IMG/VR virus record: IMGVR_UViG_3300042346_000266
Span: 1 to 64,000 of that record
Length of the DNA stretch: 64,000 nt
Source of the DNA: a virus
Direction: 5' to 3' (one strand)
Numbering within the stretch: the first letter of the stretch is position 1; each line of letters begins with the position of its first letter. The notes under the pieces were generated by a model. It saw only the letters and a program-made list of their open reading frames with translations. It was not told the DNA's origin and ran no database searches. Positions 1 to 8,800 of the stretch are shown here, in pieces. A program made the position numbers and the translations under genes.

Positions 1-2
1 CA

Positions 3-371
3 GAAAATCATAAGATTACTTTTGATGGATTTGAATACTGGTGGTTACATAAAATACACGGGAACAAATGGGAGGTGCATTGCATTGAAGGATTTGACAA
101 CTGGAAGAAGCCTTATAGCTGGCTTAATGAATGGCTCTACAAATGGAGTAGAGAATTAGCTGACAGAAAGATAAAAGCTTCTAATTTGTACCTTAATAAA
201 ATGAAAGAATCTTTAGAATCTACAAAACAAGTTATGGAAATAAGTAACAATAAAAGATTAAAAACTAAAGATAAAATTAAAATGATACAAGAATTATTAC
301 CAGAAGAATCAATAACCTTTATAGCGAATGTACTTAATATAAGTAGACAAGCTATTCATAGACACCTATAA
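3..371 (+). CDS. Partial protein with C-terminal helix-turn-helix
   Basis: The reading frame is open to the left edge, so this is the 3' end of a longer gene; a GTG at 75 is not needed as a start. The visible part is rich in Trp and Tyr, then has a charged helical stretch, and ends in a helix-turn-helix-like segment (ITFIANVLNISRQAIHRHL, the last 19 residues). A similar C-terminal segment ends the protein at 60,743-61,360, so the two may use the same kind of DNA-binding tail. The true function cannot be told without the missing N-terminus. The next gene starts two bases after the stop. Confidence 0.7.
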   Translation, partial: ENHKITFDGFEYWWLHKIHGNKWEVHCIEGFDNWKKPYSWLNEWLYKWSRELADRKIKASNLYLNKMKESLESTKQVMEISNNKRLKTKDKIKMIQELLPEESITFIANVLNISRQAIHRHL

Positions 372-373
372 TT

Positions 374-709
374 ATGACAGTAGCAGAACGTTTAGAGAAA
401 AAAAGAGAATCCAATAGAATATGTATGAAAAAACGTACATTAGAAGGAAAGAACATTAAAGGATCAAAGCAAACAAAAGATTATCAAGAAATGAGAGCAA
501 ATGATTATCCAGGATATTCTGTTTATTATATTCCAGAAGAGCACTATATTGGAATGAGTAAAAATGTTTATAGCAGAATGATTAAACATAATCACCTTGG
601 AAAAATAATTGACGGGTGGGAGGTAATAGAATCATTTGAAAATCCAATAAGAGCGCATCTAATGGAAACACAATTTCATTTAATGGGTTATAACGGGTAT
701 AGACCATAA
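374..709 (+). CDS. GIY-YIG-like endonuclease domain protein
   Basis: A 111-residue protein with a charged N-terminus followed by a compact GIY-YIG-type core. The segment VYYIPEEHYIGMSKNVYSRM carries the paired Tyr motifs (YY...YIG) and the conserved downstream Arg, and a Glu in METQFH fits the metal-binding position. Members of this superfamily cut DNA as homing, repair or resolvase-like nucleases. It is short and has no obvious DNA-recognition domain beyond the basic N-terminal 45 residues. It lies two bases after the HTH protein and directly abuts the next gene. Substrate unknown. Confidence 0.65.
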   Translation: MTVAERLEKKRESNRICMKKRTLEGKNIKGSKQTKDYQEMRANDYPGYSVYYIPEEHYIGMSKNVYSRMIKHNHLGKIIDGWEVIESFENPIRAHLMETQFHLMGYNGYRP

Positions 710-745
710 ATGGGGAGTGGATTAAAATCCAAAGGAGGCATAGAC

Positions 746-1048
746 ATGGGCAACTACCATGCTTCTATAAAAGAAGTAGAAGCTTGTAGATGGTGCATAC
801 AAAACAATATATTTATATCGCCAAAAGCAAATAGTTCTACAGAATGGAGTTTAGTAATAACAATAAATGATAAAGATAATATAAGTCCTAAATCATATAA
901 AAAAATAGAAATATGGAAAGAAATGTATAACTTTTATATATATTATTATGACAAGTATAATAATATAAAACAAGAAAAACCTAATAAAGAAAAACCTATA
1001 AAACGGCAACAAACTGAAAACAGTGCCGATAATTTAAAATTATTTTAA
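746..1048 (+). CDS. Hypothetical protein, about 100 aa
   Basis: Not recognised. An ATG at 710 is in frame and directly abuts the previous stop, but the stretch before 746 contains a strong AAGGAGG-type ribosome site spaced for the ATG at 746, so I chose 746. The protein begins MGNYHASIKEVEAC, has a Lys/Glu-rich tail and ends DNLKLF, which resembles the hydrophobic pentapeptide used by many proteins to bind the bacterial sliding clamp. That reading is speculative. It sits between a GIY-YIG protein and the ThyA-family enzyme and ends one base before the latter. Confidence 0.65.
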   Translation: MGNYHASIKEVEACRWCIQNNIFISPKANSSTEWSLVITINDKDNISPKSYKKIEIWKEMYNFYIYYYDKYNNIKQEKPNKEKPIKRQQTENSADNLKLF

Positions 1049-1049
1049 T

Positions 1050-1820
1050 ATGAAATCAAATTATGAGTCACAATACAAAAGTATATTGCAAGAGTGCTTG
1101 TCAAATGGTGTTTATAGAAATGACCGCACTGGAGTTGGCTGCAAATCTATATTCAATGCCTCATTAAAGATTGATGTATCAAAATACTTCCCAGTTATAA
1201 CCGGTAGAAAAATGTTCCAAAAAACTTTTGATACAGAATTCGAATGGTTTATTAACGGGGAAACAAATATACAAAGATTTAAGGATGCAGGAGTAAAGAT
1301 ATGGGACGCTTGGGCAGACGATAATGGTGATCTAGGACCTGTGTATGGGCATCAAATGCGTGATTTTAATGATCAAAACATAGATCAAATGCAAATACTT
1401 ATTAAAGATATTATGATCAATCCAGACAGTCGTAGGCATATTATAAGTTTATGGAATCCAGCTCAAATAGATAAGATGAGGTTACCTCCTTGCTATTTAT
1501 ATTTTCAATTCTTTGTAGATAATGGGAAACTTAATATGTTCGTAGTTCAAAGATCTGGAGATTTATTTCTGGGCATCCCATATGATGTTGCATTATTCAC
1601 AAAAATACTTTTGTATGTAGCAGATTTAACTCACTTAAAACCAAATTTATTAGATATACAAATTGTAGATGCTCATATTTATAATAATCAGTATGAGGCT
1701 ATAGACAAATATTTAGAACAAGATAATTTTGACCTACCAGAGTATATTTACGAAAATAGAACATTAACCCTAATAAATTATAAACACGGCCCTATAATTT
1801 CAGCAAAAGTGGCCATTTAA
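1050..1820 (+). CDS. ThyA-family enzyme, probably dCMP hydroxymethylase
   Basis: A 256-residue member of the thymidylate synthase fold, aligning over its whole length. The phosphate-site RNDRTG (residues 23-28), the WxxWADxNGDLGPVYG block, catalytic Cys148 in PPCYLYFQF, QRSGD and the DAHIYNNQ block are present, and the C-terminus KVAI fits the family PVAI end. Thymidylate synthases carry Asn in the GLPFN motif (Asn177 in E. coli) to read the uracil ring; this protein has Asp179 (GIPYD). T4 dCMP hydroxymethylase is known for Cys148 and Asp179, the same numbers. I infer that it acts on dCMP with methylene-tetrahydrofolate to make hydroxymethyl-dCMP. A thymidylate synthase with relaxed specificity remains possible. 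Neighbouring MazG-like genes could supply dCMP. Confidence 0.85.
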   Translation: MKSNYESQYKSILQECLSNGVYRNDRTGVGCKSIFNASLKIDVSKYFPVITGRKMFQKTFDTEFEWFINGETNIQRFKDAGVKIWDAWADDNGDLGPVYGHQMRDFNDQNIDQMQILIKDIMINPDSRRHIISLWNPAQIDKMRLPPCYLYFQFFVDNGKLNMFVVQRSGDLFLGIPYDVALFTKILLYVADLTHLKPNLLDIQIVDAHIYNNQYEAIDKYLEQDNFDLPEYIYENRTLTLINYKHGPIISAKVAI

Positions 1821-1828
1821 CTTAATAT

Positions 1829-2635
1829 ATGTATTTTATCTATCACATTTTTGGTAAAAAGATTGGAGTTACACGTGATATTAATTATAGATTAAATGTC
1901 AAACAAGGGTATCATCCAACTGAATATGAAATTTTAGAAGAGAATGAGGATATAGATTATATATCACAAAGAGAATCAGAATTACAATCATTATACGGAT
2001 ACGTACAAGATAAGGATTCATATAAAACAACAATTAAAAACAGAAATCAAATGGTATTAAATGTAACAGAACAAACAACAACTTTTCCATGCCCTCTTAA
2101 TAAGTTGAAAGGTAATTTAATGGATAATAAACATTTAAAAATAGAAACAGATCTTGGTAAATATGTATTAACAGACGAATTAATAAATTGGATTGTTGGT
2201 AATGCAAACACTTCAATGTTTAATCCAGCAAGATCATATGTATATAATAAAGCTATGGATGAATTTGCTAAATCATTAGGCAAAAGAACTCCTGCTACAG
2301 AATATAAAAATCACCCAGAAGAAGTTACTAAAGAAGATCCTAATGTATATGATTTAATTAGAAAGTGGGCTGATGAACGCGGAATTTACAAGAGTGGCGA
2401 TTCAAAAACACAATATGTAAAGCTGATGGAAGAGTCTGGCGAATTAGCAAGAGCTATACTCAAAAATAACAAACCAGAACTTATTGATGCTATTGGAGAT
2501 ATGATGGTTGTATTAACTAATCTAGCCGCTTTAGAAGGCTTAAAAGTTGAAGATTGTGTTGTATCTGCTTACGATGTAATTAAATCAAGGAAAGGCTCAA
2601 TGGTTAATGGTTCTTTTGTAAAACAAACACTATAA
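1829..2635 (+). CDS. GIY-YIG-like plus MazG-like fusion protein
   Basis: A 268-residue protein with two recognisable ends. Residues 1-65 resemble a GIY-YIG fold (FIYHIFGKKIGVTRDINYRL and a later Glu). Residues about 170-260 form an all-alpha MazG-like nucleotide pyrophosphohydrolase, with the metal-binding pattern EESGE...ELIDAIGD. MazG and dCTPase/dUTPase relatives hydrolyse (d)NTPs to (d)NMP and pyrophosphate. Directly downstream of the putative dCMP hydroxymethylase, a dCTPase role (lowering dCTP and supplying dCMP) is attractive but unproven. The middle section is unassigned. The two domains in one chain are unusual. Confidence 0.7.
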   Translation: MYFIYHIFGKKIGVTRDINYRLNVKQGYHPTEYEILEENEDIDYISQRESELQSLYGYVQDKDSYKTTIKNRNQMVLNVTEQTTTFPCPLNKLKGNLMDNKHLKIETDLGKYVLTDELINWIVGNANTSMFNPARSYVYNKAMDEFAKSLGKRTPATEYKNHPEEVTKEDPNVYDLIRKWADERGIYKSGDSKTQYVKLMEESGELARAILKNNKPELIDAIGDMMVVLTNLAALEGLKVEDCVVSAYDVIKSRKGSMVNGSFVKQTL

Positions 2636-2636
2636 T

Positions 2637-3071
2637 ATGACAAAACAAGAAATTGAATTTAGAGATCCTGTTGTACAATGCGTTGTAAATAAATTTGTAA
2701 GTAGATCTGATGTTGGTTTTGCAAAGTATGGAAAAACATTACGAGAAGACAATTCTGATGTGTTTATGTGGCTTAATCACGTTCAAGAAGAGCTTATGGA
2801 TGCTACATTGTATATACAAAGATTAAAAGAAGAGATTGCAAATTTAAGAGAAGAAAAAGCATTACTACGTGAAATAAATGATATTGACGTTATAGATGCT
2901 TTTGAAGTAAAAGTAAAAAAAAACCATCCAAAAGAAAAATTAAATCATATGAATGGACGTGGTGATTATTATACATTTACTATAGATGATGATTGCGATA
3001 TTGTAGAAAGATATATATCAACCACAACGGACAGTCATTTTAATTTCAAAAATACTAATGCCAAGGATTAA
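2637..3071 (+). CDS. MazG-like / all-alpha NTP pyrophosphohydrolase-like protein
   Basis: The first 65 residues contain FAKYGKTL followed by WLNHVQEELMDATLYIQRL, a pattern seen in small phage MazG-type proteins (acidic pairs on adjacent helices that bind Mg). A coiled segment (IANLREEKALLRE) and an acidic beta-rich tail follow. Some expected acidic residues of a full MazG site are not evident, so activity is uncertain. It starts one base after the upstream MazG fusion and its last 14 bases overlap the next gene. Confidence 0.55.
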   Translation: MTKQEIEFRDPVVQCVVNKFVSRSDVGFAKYGKTLREDNSDVFMWLNHVQEELMDATLYIQRLKEEIANLREEKALLREINDIDVIDAFEVKVKKNHPKEKLNHMNGRGDYYTFTIDDDCDIVERYISTTTDSHFNFKNTNAKD

Positions 3072-3504
3072 AAGAAAAAAAGGTCCCGTTGTATCTAAAA
3101 AAGTTATATATGACGGGATTTCCTTTTCATCAGGGCTTGAAAAGTATATGTATAAAGCATTGAAAGAAGCCGGTATATACGCAGAATATGAAAGTCAAAC
3201 GTTCGAGTTATTACCTTCGTTTATATTTAAAAATAGCTGTGTAGAAAGACAAGCAAATGGCAAAGGCGACTTTATAGACAGAGGCAATAAAAAAGTTTTA
3301 AATTTAAAATATACCCCAGATTTTATTGGTGAAGATTTTATAATTGAAACTAAAGGCAGAGCTAATGACGCTTTCCCCCTGCGATGGAAAATGTTTAAAT
3401 ATTTAATGACTTTAATGTGTGACAAAAGAACCTTATATAAACCACAATCACAATCAGACTGTGATAAAACTATCGAATTAATTTTAAAAACTAGAAGCAA
3501 ATAA
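3058..3504 (+). CDS. PD-(D/E)XK nuclease, T7 endonuclease I / DUF1064-like
   Basis: A 148-residue nuclease. It has the N-terminal SSGLEKYMYKAL helix with a conserved Glu and then the active-site core YTPDFIGEDFIIETKG (Asp, then Glu-x-Lys), followed by a basic helix RWKMFK. This is the arrangement of phage T7 endonuclease I (Holliday-junction resolving, host-DNA breaking) and of DUF1064 phage nucleases. Likely roles are resolving branched DNA before packaging or degrading host DNA for nucleotide salvage, which fits the neighbouring ribonucleotide reductase. It overlaps the previous gene by 14 bases. Confidence 0.75.
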   Translation: MPRIKRKKGPVVSKKVIYDGISFSSGLEKYMYKALKEAGIYAEYESQTFELLPSFIFKNSCVERQANGKGDFIDRGNKKVLNLKYTPDFIGEDFIIETKGRANDAFPLRWKMFKYLMTLMCDKRTLYKPQSQSDCDKTIELILKTRSK

Positions 3505-3506
3505 TT

Positions 3507-3692
3507 ATGACAAAAAAGAAACAAAAAATCGACGAACCAAAAGACTTAGAACAAAGAGAAAGATATTGGAGTATATCAATTGGATTTTATCCGGGTATAT
3601 TATTTGGTATTAGGACATACGAAGAATCTGATTATTCAATACATGTATTATACTTGCCTTTTGTAGATATTGCTTTTGAAATAGATAAATAA
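3507..3692 (+). CDS. Small hypothetical protein
   Basis: 61 residues with a charged Lys-rich start and a beta-rich aromatic body (YWSISIGFYPGILFGIRTY). No family recognised. It starts two bases after the nuclease stop and ends nine bases before the ribonucleotide reductase, so it is probably co-translated with them. Confidence 0.55.
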   Translation: MTKKKQKIDEPKDLEQRERYWSISIGFYPGILFGIRTYEESDYSIHVLYLPFVDIAFEIDK

Positions 3693-3701
3693 AAAATAAA
3701 T

Positions 3702-5570
3702 ATGAGTTTAACTTTAGATAAACAAATACTATCCGATATAACTGTTTATACAAAATATGCGAAGTATTTACCTGATAAGGAAAGGCGCGAAACATGGGAT
3801 GAATTAGTTACTAGAAACATGGAAATGCACACTTCCAAGTTTCCAAAAATGAAAGAATCAATTGAGCAAATTTACAAAGATTTTGTGTTTAATAAAAAAG
3901 TTTTACCATCAATGCGTAGTTTGCAATTTGGTGGTAAAGCTATTGATCTTAATAATGCTCGCATTTATAACTGCGCTTTTTTACCTATTGATAGTATTCA
4001 TAGTTTTTCTGAGACTATGTTCTTATTGCTTGGTGGAACCGGAGTTGGTTATTCGGTACAGCAACATCAAATTGAAAAACTTCCAGAAATACGTAAACCA
4101 AACTATGATCGCAAAAAAAGATACGTAGTACAGGATAGCATTATTGGGTGGGCAGATGCAATTAAGACATTGTTCAAGTCATATACAGGAGCTATGACTT
4201 CTCATATTGAATTTGATCTTTCTGACATTAGACAAAAAGGAGCATTGCTAGTTACAGCTGGCGGTAAAGCGCCGGGTCCGGAACCTCTAAGATTAGCTTT
4301 GGTAAAAATTGAAGCTATATTACGTGAAAAAGCGGATAGATCAAAGTTAACCGACATTGAATGTCATGATATTCAGTGCCATATTGCTGATGCGGTATTA
4401 GCAGGAGGTATTAGGCGAGCAGCAATGATTAGTTTATTTGATCTTGACAGCACAGCAATGCTCAATTGCAAAGCTGGAGAATGGTGGGAAAACAATCCTC
4501 AGAGAGGTAGAGCTAATAACTCTGTAGTATTATTAAGACATAAGATTGACAAGAAAACATTTGATAAAGTATGGGAGCGTATTGAAGCATCCGGATCAGG
4601 AGAACCTGGAATCTATCTAACCAATGATAAAGACTGGGGAACTAATCCTTGTTGTGAGATTGCATTACGTCCATATCAATTCTGTAATCTTACTGAAATC
4701 AATATGGCTGATATTGAAAGTCAAGAAGATTTTAATGCTAGAGCATCAGCTGCGGCATTTTTAGGCACATTGCAGGCGTCATACTCAGACTTTCATTACC
4801 TGCGTGATATATGGAAAAAGAATACAGAAAAAGATGCTTTATTAGGAGTATCAATGACAGGTATTGCATCTGAACCTAATTTAAAATTAAATTATGAAGA
4901 AGCTTCACAAGTTGTTAAAGACACAAACAATGTTATATCTGCCGCACTTGGTATCAACAAAGCAGCAAGAACAACTGCAGTTAAACCGGCTGGAACTACT
5001 AGTCTTGTACTTGGGACTTCTTCTGGTATTCATGCTTGGCACAATGATTATTACATTCGTCGCATGCGCTTAGGAAAAAATGAAGCTATTTATTCTTATC
5101 TTGCAATAAACCATCCAGAACTGATCGAAGATGAATACTTTAATCCAACGTTGCAGGCTGTTGTTTCAGTTCCACAGAAGGCACCAAATGGAGCTATAAC
5201 AAGACATGAGTCCACATTAGATCTTCTTGAAAGAGTTAAACTAATATCTAAAGATTGGGTAAAAAATGGACATATTAAAGGCAACAATACTCATAATGTT
5301 TCTTGTACAGTTTCTATTAGAGACGGGGAATGGAAAAATATTGGTGAATGGATGTGGGCAAATAAAGAATATTATAATGGGTTATCTGTATTACCTTACA
5401 ACGGTGGCACATACAAGCAAACTCCATTTGAGGACTGTACTAAAGAAGTATATGAAGAAATGATGTCTACATTAAAAGATGTTGATCTATCAAAAGTAAT
5501 TGAAGTTCAAGATAATACTAACTTTGCAGATTCAGCTGCTTGTGGCGGTGGTAATTGTGAAATAACATAA
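3702..5570 (+). CDS. nrdJ: Class II (adenosylcobalamin-dependent) ribonucleoside-triphosphate reductase
   Basis: A 622-residue monomeric-type reductase making dNTPs from NTPs with a B12 cofactor, independent of oxygen. Motifs include LPSMRSLQFGG, ARIYNCAFLP, ETMFLLLGGTGVGYSVQ, KPAGTTSLVLGTSSGIH and LPYNGGTY. Cys91 and Cys328 fit the redox pair and Cys317 the thiyl radical site; the 317/328 spacing equals that of Cys408/Cys419 in the Lactobacillus leichmannii enzyme. The C-terminal CGGGNC (Cys614, Cys619) matches the swinging dithiol. The usual NPCGE is NPCCE here, with an extra Cys318 next to the radical site. No intein is seen. The phage must rely on host B12. Confidence 0.93.
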   Translation: MSLTLDKQILSDITVYTKYAKYLPDKERRETWDELVTRNMEMHTSKFPKMKESIEQIYKDFVFNKKVLPSMRSLQFGGKAIDLNNARIYNCAFLPIDSIHSFSETMFLLLGGTGVGYSVQQHQIEKLPEIRKPNYDRKKRYVVQDSIIGWADAIKTLFKSYTGAMTSHIEFDLSDIRQKGALLVTAGGKAPGPEPLRLALVKIEAILREKADRSKLTDIECHDIQCHIADAVLAGGIRRAAMISLFDLDSTAMLNCKAGEWWENNPQRGRANNSVVLLRHKIDKKTFDKVWERIEASGSGEPGIYLTNDKDWGTNPCCEIALRPYQFCNLTEINMADIESQEDFNARASAAAFLGTLQASYSDFHYLRDIWKKNTEKDALLGVSMTGIASEPNLKLNYEEASQVVKDTNNVISAALGINKAARTTAVKPAGTTSLVLGTSSGIHAWHNDYYIRRMRLGKNEAIYSYLAINHPELIEDEYFNPTLQAVVSVPQKAPNGAITRHESTLDLLERVKLISKDWVKNGHIKGNNTHNVSCTVSIRDGEWKNIGEWMWANKEYYNGLSVLPYNGGTYKQTPFEDCTKEVYEEMMSTLKDVDLSKVIEVQDNTNFADSAACGGGNCEIT

Positions 5571-5576
5571 TAATAA

Positions 5577-5771
5577 ATGAAAGAACAAACATTAGTTGAA
5601 ATGAAAAACAAAGTAGAGTCATTAGCTAGACTTCTACAATATGTAATGAATGAACAACAACATTTAACAACTTTAGCTGCAGGTACATTAGAAACTATTA
5701 AATTAATGCCAGGTTATGACGATGCTATTAAAGTTATGACTGAAAAAGCAAAAGAAGAATTGGGTAAGTGA
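5577..5771 (+). CDS. Small helical hypothetical protein
   Basis: 64 residues, almost entirely alpha-helical by composition (VEMKNKVESLARLLQYVMNE), ending EELGK. It begins six bases after the reductase stop and is the last gene before the bidirectional terminator. No family recognised; association with the reductase is only by position. Confidence 0.6.
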   Translation: MKEQTLVEMKNKVESLARLLQYVMNEQQHLTTLAAGTLETIKLMPGYDDAIKVMTEKAKEELGK

Positions 5772-5774
5772 TAA

Positions 5775-5815
5775 ATAAAAAAAAGGGGCACTAATTAAAG
5801 TGTCCCTTTTTTATT
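5775..5815. terminator. Bidirectional intrinsic terminator between convergent operons
   Basis: A 12-bp stem, AAAAGGGGCACT pairing with AGTGTCCCTTTT (one G-U), with a 6-base loop. A-tracts and T-tracts on both sides make it work in either direction. It sits exactly where the rightward metabolic genes meet the leftward late genes. Confidence 0.85.
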
Positions 5816-5846
5816 TATGAGATTTTAGGTATGTTGCCTAGTATAC

Positions 5847-8800
5847 TTATCCCATCTTTCTTTTCTTTTTTTCTTCTCTACGCTTTTTAGCATCTTCTCT
5901 ACGTTTTAAAGCCGCTGCTCTTTTTATAGCTATTCTTTCTTTTAATGGCAATGCTCTAATAGAGTCTTTTGTTCTCTGTCTTGTTTCCTTAGCTTTTATT
6001 TTACCAGCTTCTTTTCTAAATGCTTTAGCTTCTTCTCTTATTTTAATATCACCAGCCGGTTCTTCTATACCAAGACTAATTGAATTCCATCCTAATAAAA
6101 GAGCAACTCTTTGCCATGCGTCATGTTGTGAATTCATTGCTTGCGAAACATTCTCAATTTTATTAACTAAACGGTCAGCTGGTGCTCCTATTCCAGCTTC
6201 TATTAGTTTACCAGTAACAGAATACATAGGACCTAAATGAACTCTACCATCTTGCATAACATCCCAACCGCGTTTTTCTATAAGATCTTTTTCAAACTTT
6301 GTTTGCTGTAATGCTGAGTAAACTTTACGCGCTTTTGATCCTATTGGAGGTGATATATTTAAACCTTCTAAAACAACTTTAGCATAGTCCGCTTTATAAT
6401 CTTTAGCTTTTTCATCTAGGTATTTAACGGCCATGTTTTTAAGCGTAGCTACTATTGCACCATAATATCCAGTACCACGTAAGATAGAATCTAATACACC
6501 ATTAGCAACATCAATAGCTCTGTCTTCTGTTGTTTTTGGTTTTGACTTTTTATCTTTTTCTTTGTATTTTTCTTCTTCTTCATCATCGCCAAAAATTACA
6601 GCAAATAAACCTTGTTGTAAAGCAGAGAACATTATATTCTGGATAGCTAAGTAGTAAATTATCTTTGAAACATGCGTTTTAGCATTACCCCTACCATTCT
6701 TTAAATCTAGAAACGATTTTTTAACAATACGTGATTGTTGCATTGCTGTATTTTGGAATGTTAATAATAACCTACCAGCTGGACTTGCTTGCTGTTGTGA
6801 TATATCTCTTGGATCACCTGACTGCTGTGTTTCATCTGATACTTTTGTAAAATCAGTCCATGCTTTATCTTCCGCTTCTTCCTTAGTTAATCCTTCTTTT
6901 AAATATGAATTAATTCTATTTCTATAAAATGGCGCGCCTCCAGAAGCAATAGCAAAACTATCCGCTAATTGTGTTGGAGCATAACCTTTCTTTAATAACC
7001 AGGATATAACAGCAGAAGCTTTGTTTTTACTACCTGCAGCAGCATTAGCTATTTCAGATGCCGCAACATCTTCTTTAAGGCCACCTCTTCTTTCCTTCAT
7101 TTTATCTGAATTCCATATAGTGGCAAAGTCTTCCCAATATTGTTTTTGATTAGCAAAAGCTTTACCTGCAGCAACAGGGTTATTGTCTCTTAAGTTTAGA
7201 AAGTTAACCGCTCCTAGTAATTGCAAGGATGCTGATCTAATATTCAAGAACATAATATTACCAGTAGAATTATTTACCCAGTTGCTCCAAGCATTAGTAC
7301 CCTTATCTTTTCCATGACTTCTATTTTTACCAGTTGTCATTCTATAAAGAACATCTTCAATAGCTTCTCTAGTATCTGTTCCATATAGAGCTTCTACTTT
7401 ATTCATATTAGGACCAACTAATCTACCCTGTTCCCATTTACCAAAGATTTCCTCGTAATTAGCAATGAACTCTTCCAAGAACTTCTTTCTACCATTACCT
7501 TCTGTAAGACCGTGTAGATCAGAAATGATTGTACTTGAATCCCAATTAGCCTCAGGCTTAATCCAGTCTTTACCTTGCTTACCAGTTATAAGCAATCCAT
7601 TTTTAAATGCAGTTAAATCAGGATCATTATTAACAAAGTTGCTTAGCATTCTTTGATCCTTCTTAGTTAACCCAGGTATCTCTACACCATTTGCATCCCA
7701 TATTGCAACACGTATTGCTTGGTCATATGTAAATTCGCTATTTGGTATTAGCTTTTCTAATTCTCCTTTTACAAACGGATATTCCTTTAATAATGCTTTA
7801 TAATCATTTTTAATTGATTGTCTAGCAGCATCTAATAAATCAGTTCCATTAGAATATGGATCAAGCAAAGCTTCTCTAAAAAACTTATATTGTTCCTCAC
7901 CTCTTTTTCCTTTACCCAAAAATTTATACAAAAGCAACTCAAAGTCAGCGGCAGAAGGCGGTACATACACGTCAAATATACCCTTACTAGCACCTCTTCT
8001 TTTAGCTACAATATCAGAATATGTAATCATAGGACCTATACCGGTATTCTGTGATATTATTTTATTAAACTGCCCATCTAATGAATTAAAGAATGCAAGT
8101 TTTTTCTGTTGCTTTTCTCCTTTTACATCAAAGTCTTCTAATATTGTTTTTACACCTTTTGAGTTTTTAAACTTATCGCCAGCAATATTAAAATCATTAA
8201 ATCCTTCGGAGAATTTACTAGTAACCCAATCGGCTTTAGCTTGATCCGTATTATCGTCTAATGTGTTTATATTGTTTGCAGGTATGTTAACCCCAACGTT
8301 TTGCAATAACACTTGTATAGCATTTCCAGATTCCGTTGGCTCTATTGTAACACCAAAACTGCTTTCTGGATCAGTATTATCAAAACCGTCTAATATGTCC
8401 TTGTTTTTTGCAACTTCTGCTTTTACGTCTGTATAATCAAATATAATGCCGTCAAGTTCAAGTTGCATTTGTTGCTTAAGGAATTCTGGTATTGTTAATT
8501 TTTTAACTTTACCTTCTTTGTCTTTATATGAAACTTTCTTTTTTATTTTAGCTAGTCTTTCGTCAATATCTATTACACTTATTTTCTTAGGTTTTGCAAC
8601 ATAAGAAGGTCTAGCCGCATTCAATACTGCTTTAACTGCTCTTGCTGATATTCTATTTCGTTTTAATAAAGAAGCTTTTCTAATTATTGTTAAGAGTTTC
8701 TTTGGTTTATCATGTATATCCACCGGTGATTTCTGATCCCAATTTGAAGCCATTTTCGGGAAACCAATAAAATACACATTGACATTCTTATCTTTATCCA

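Noticed and set aside
3702-5570. Intein in the ribonucleotide reductase
   Set aside because: Motifs run in normal order at normal spacing and no intein splice-site blocks are seen.
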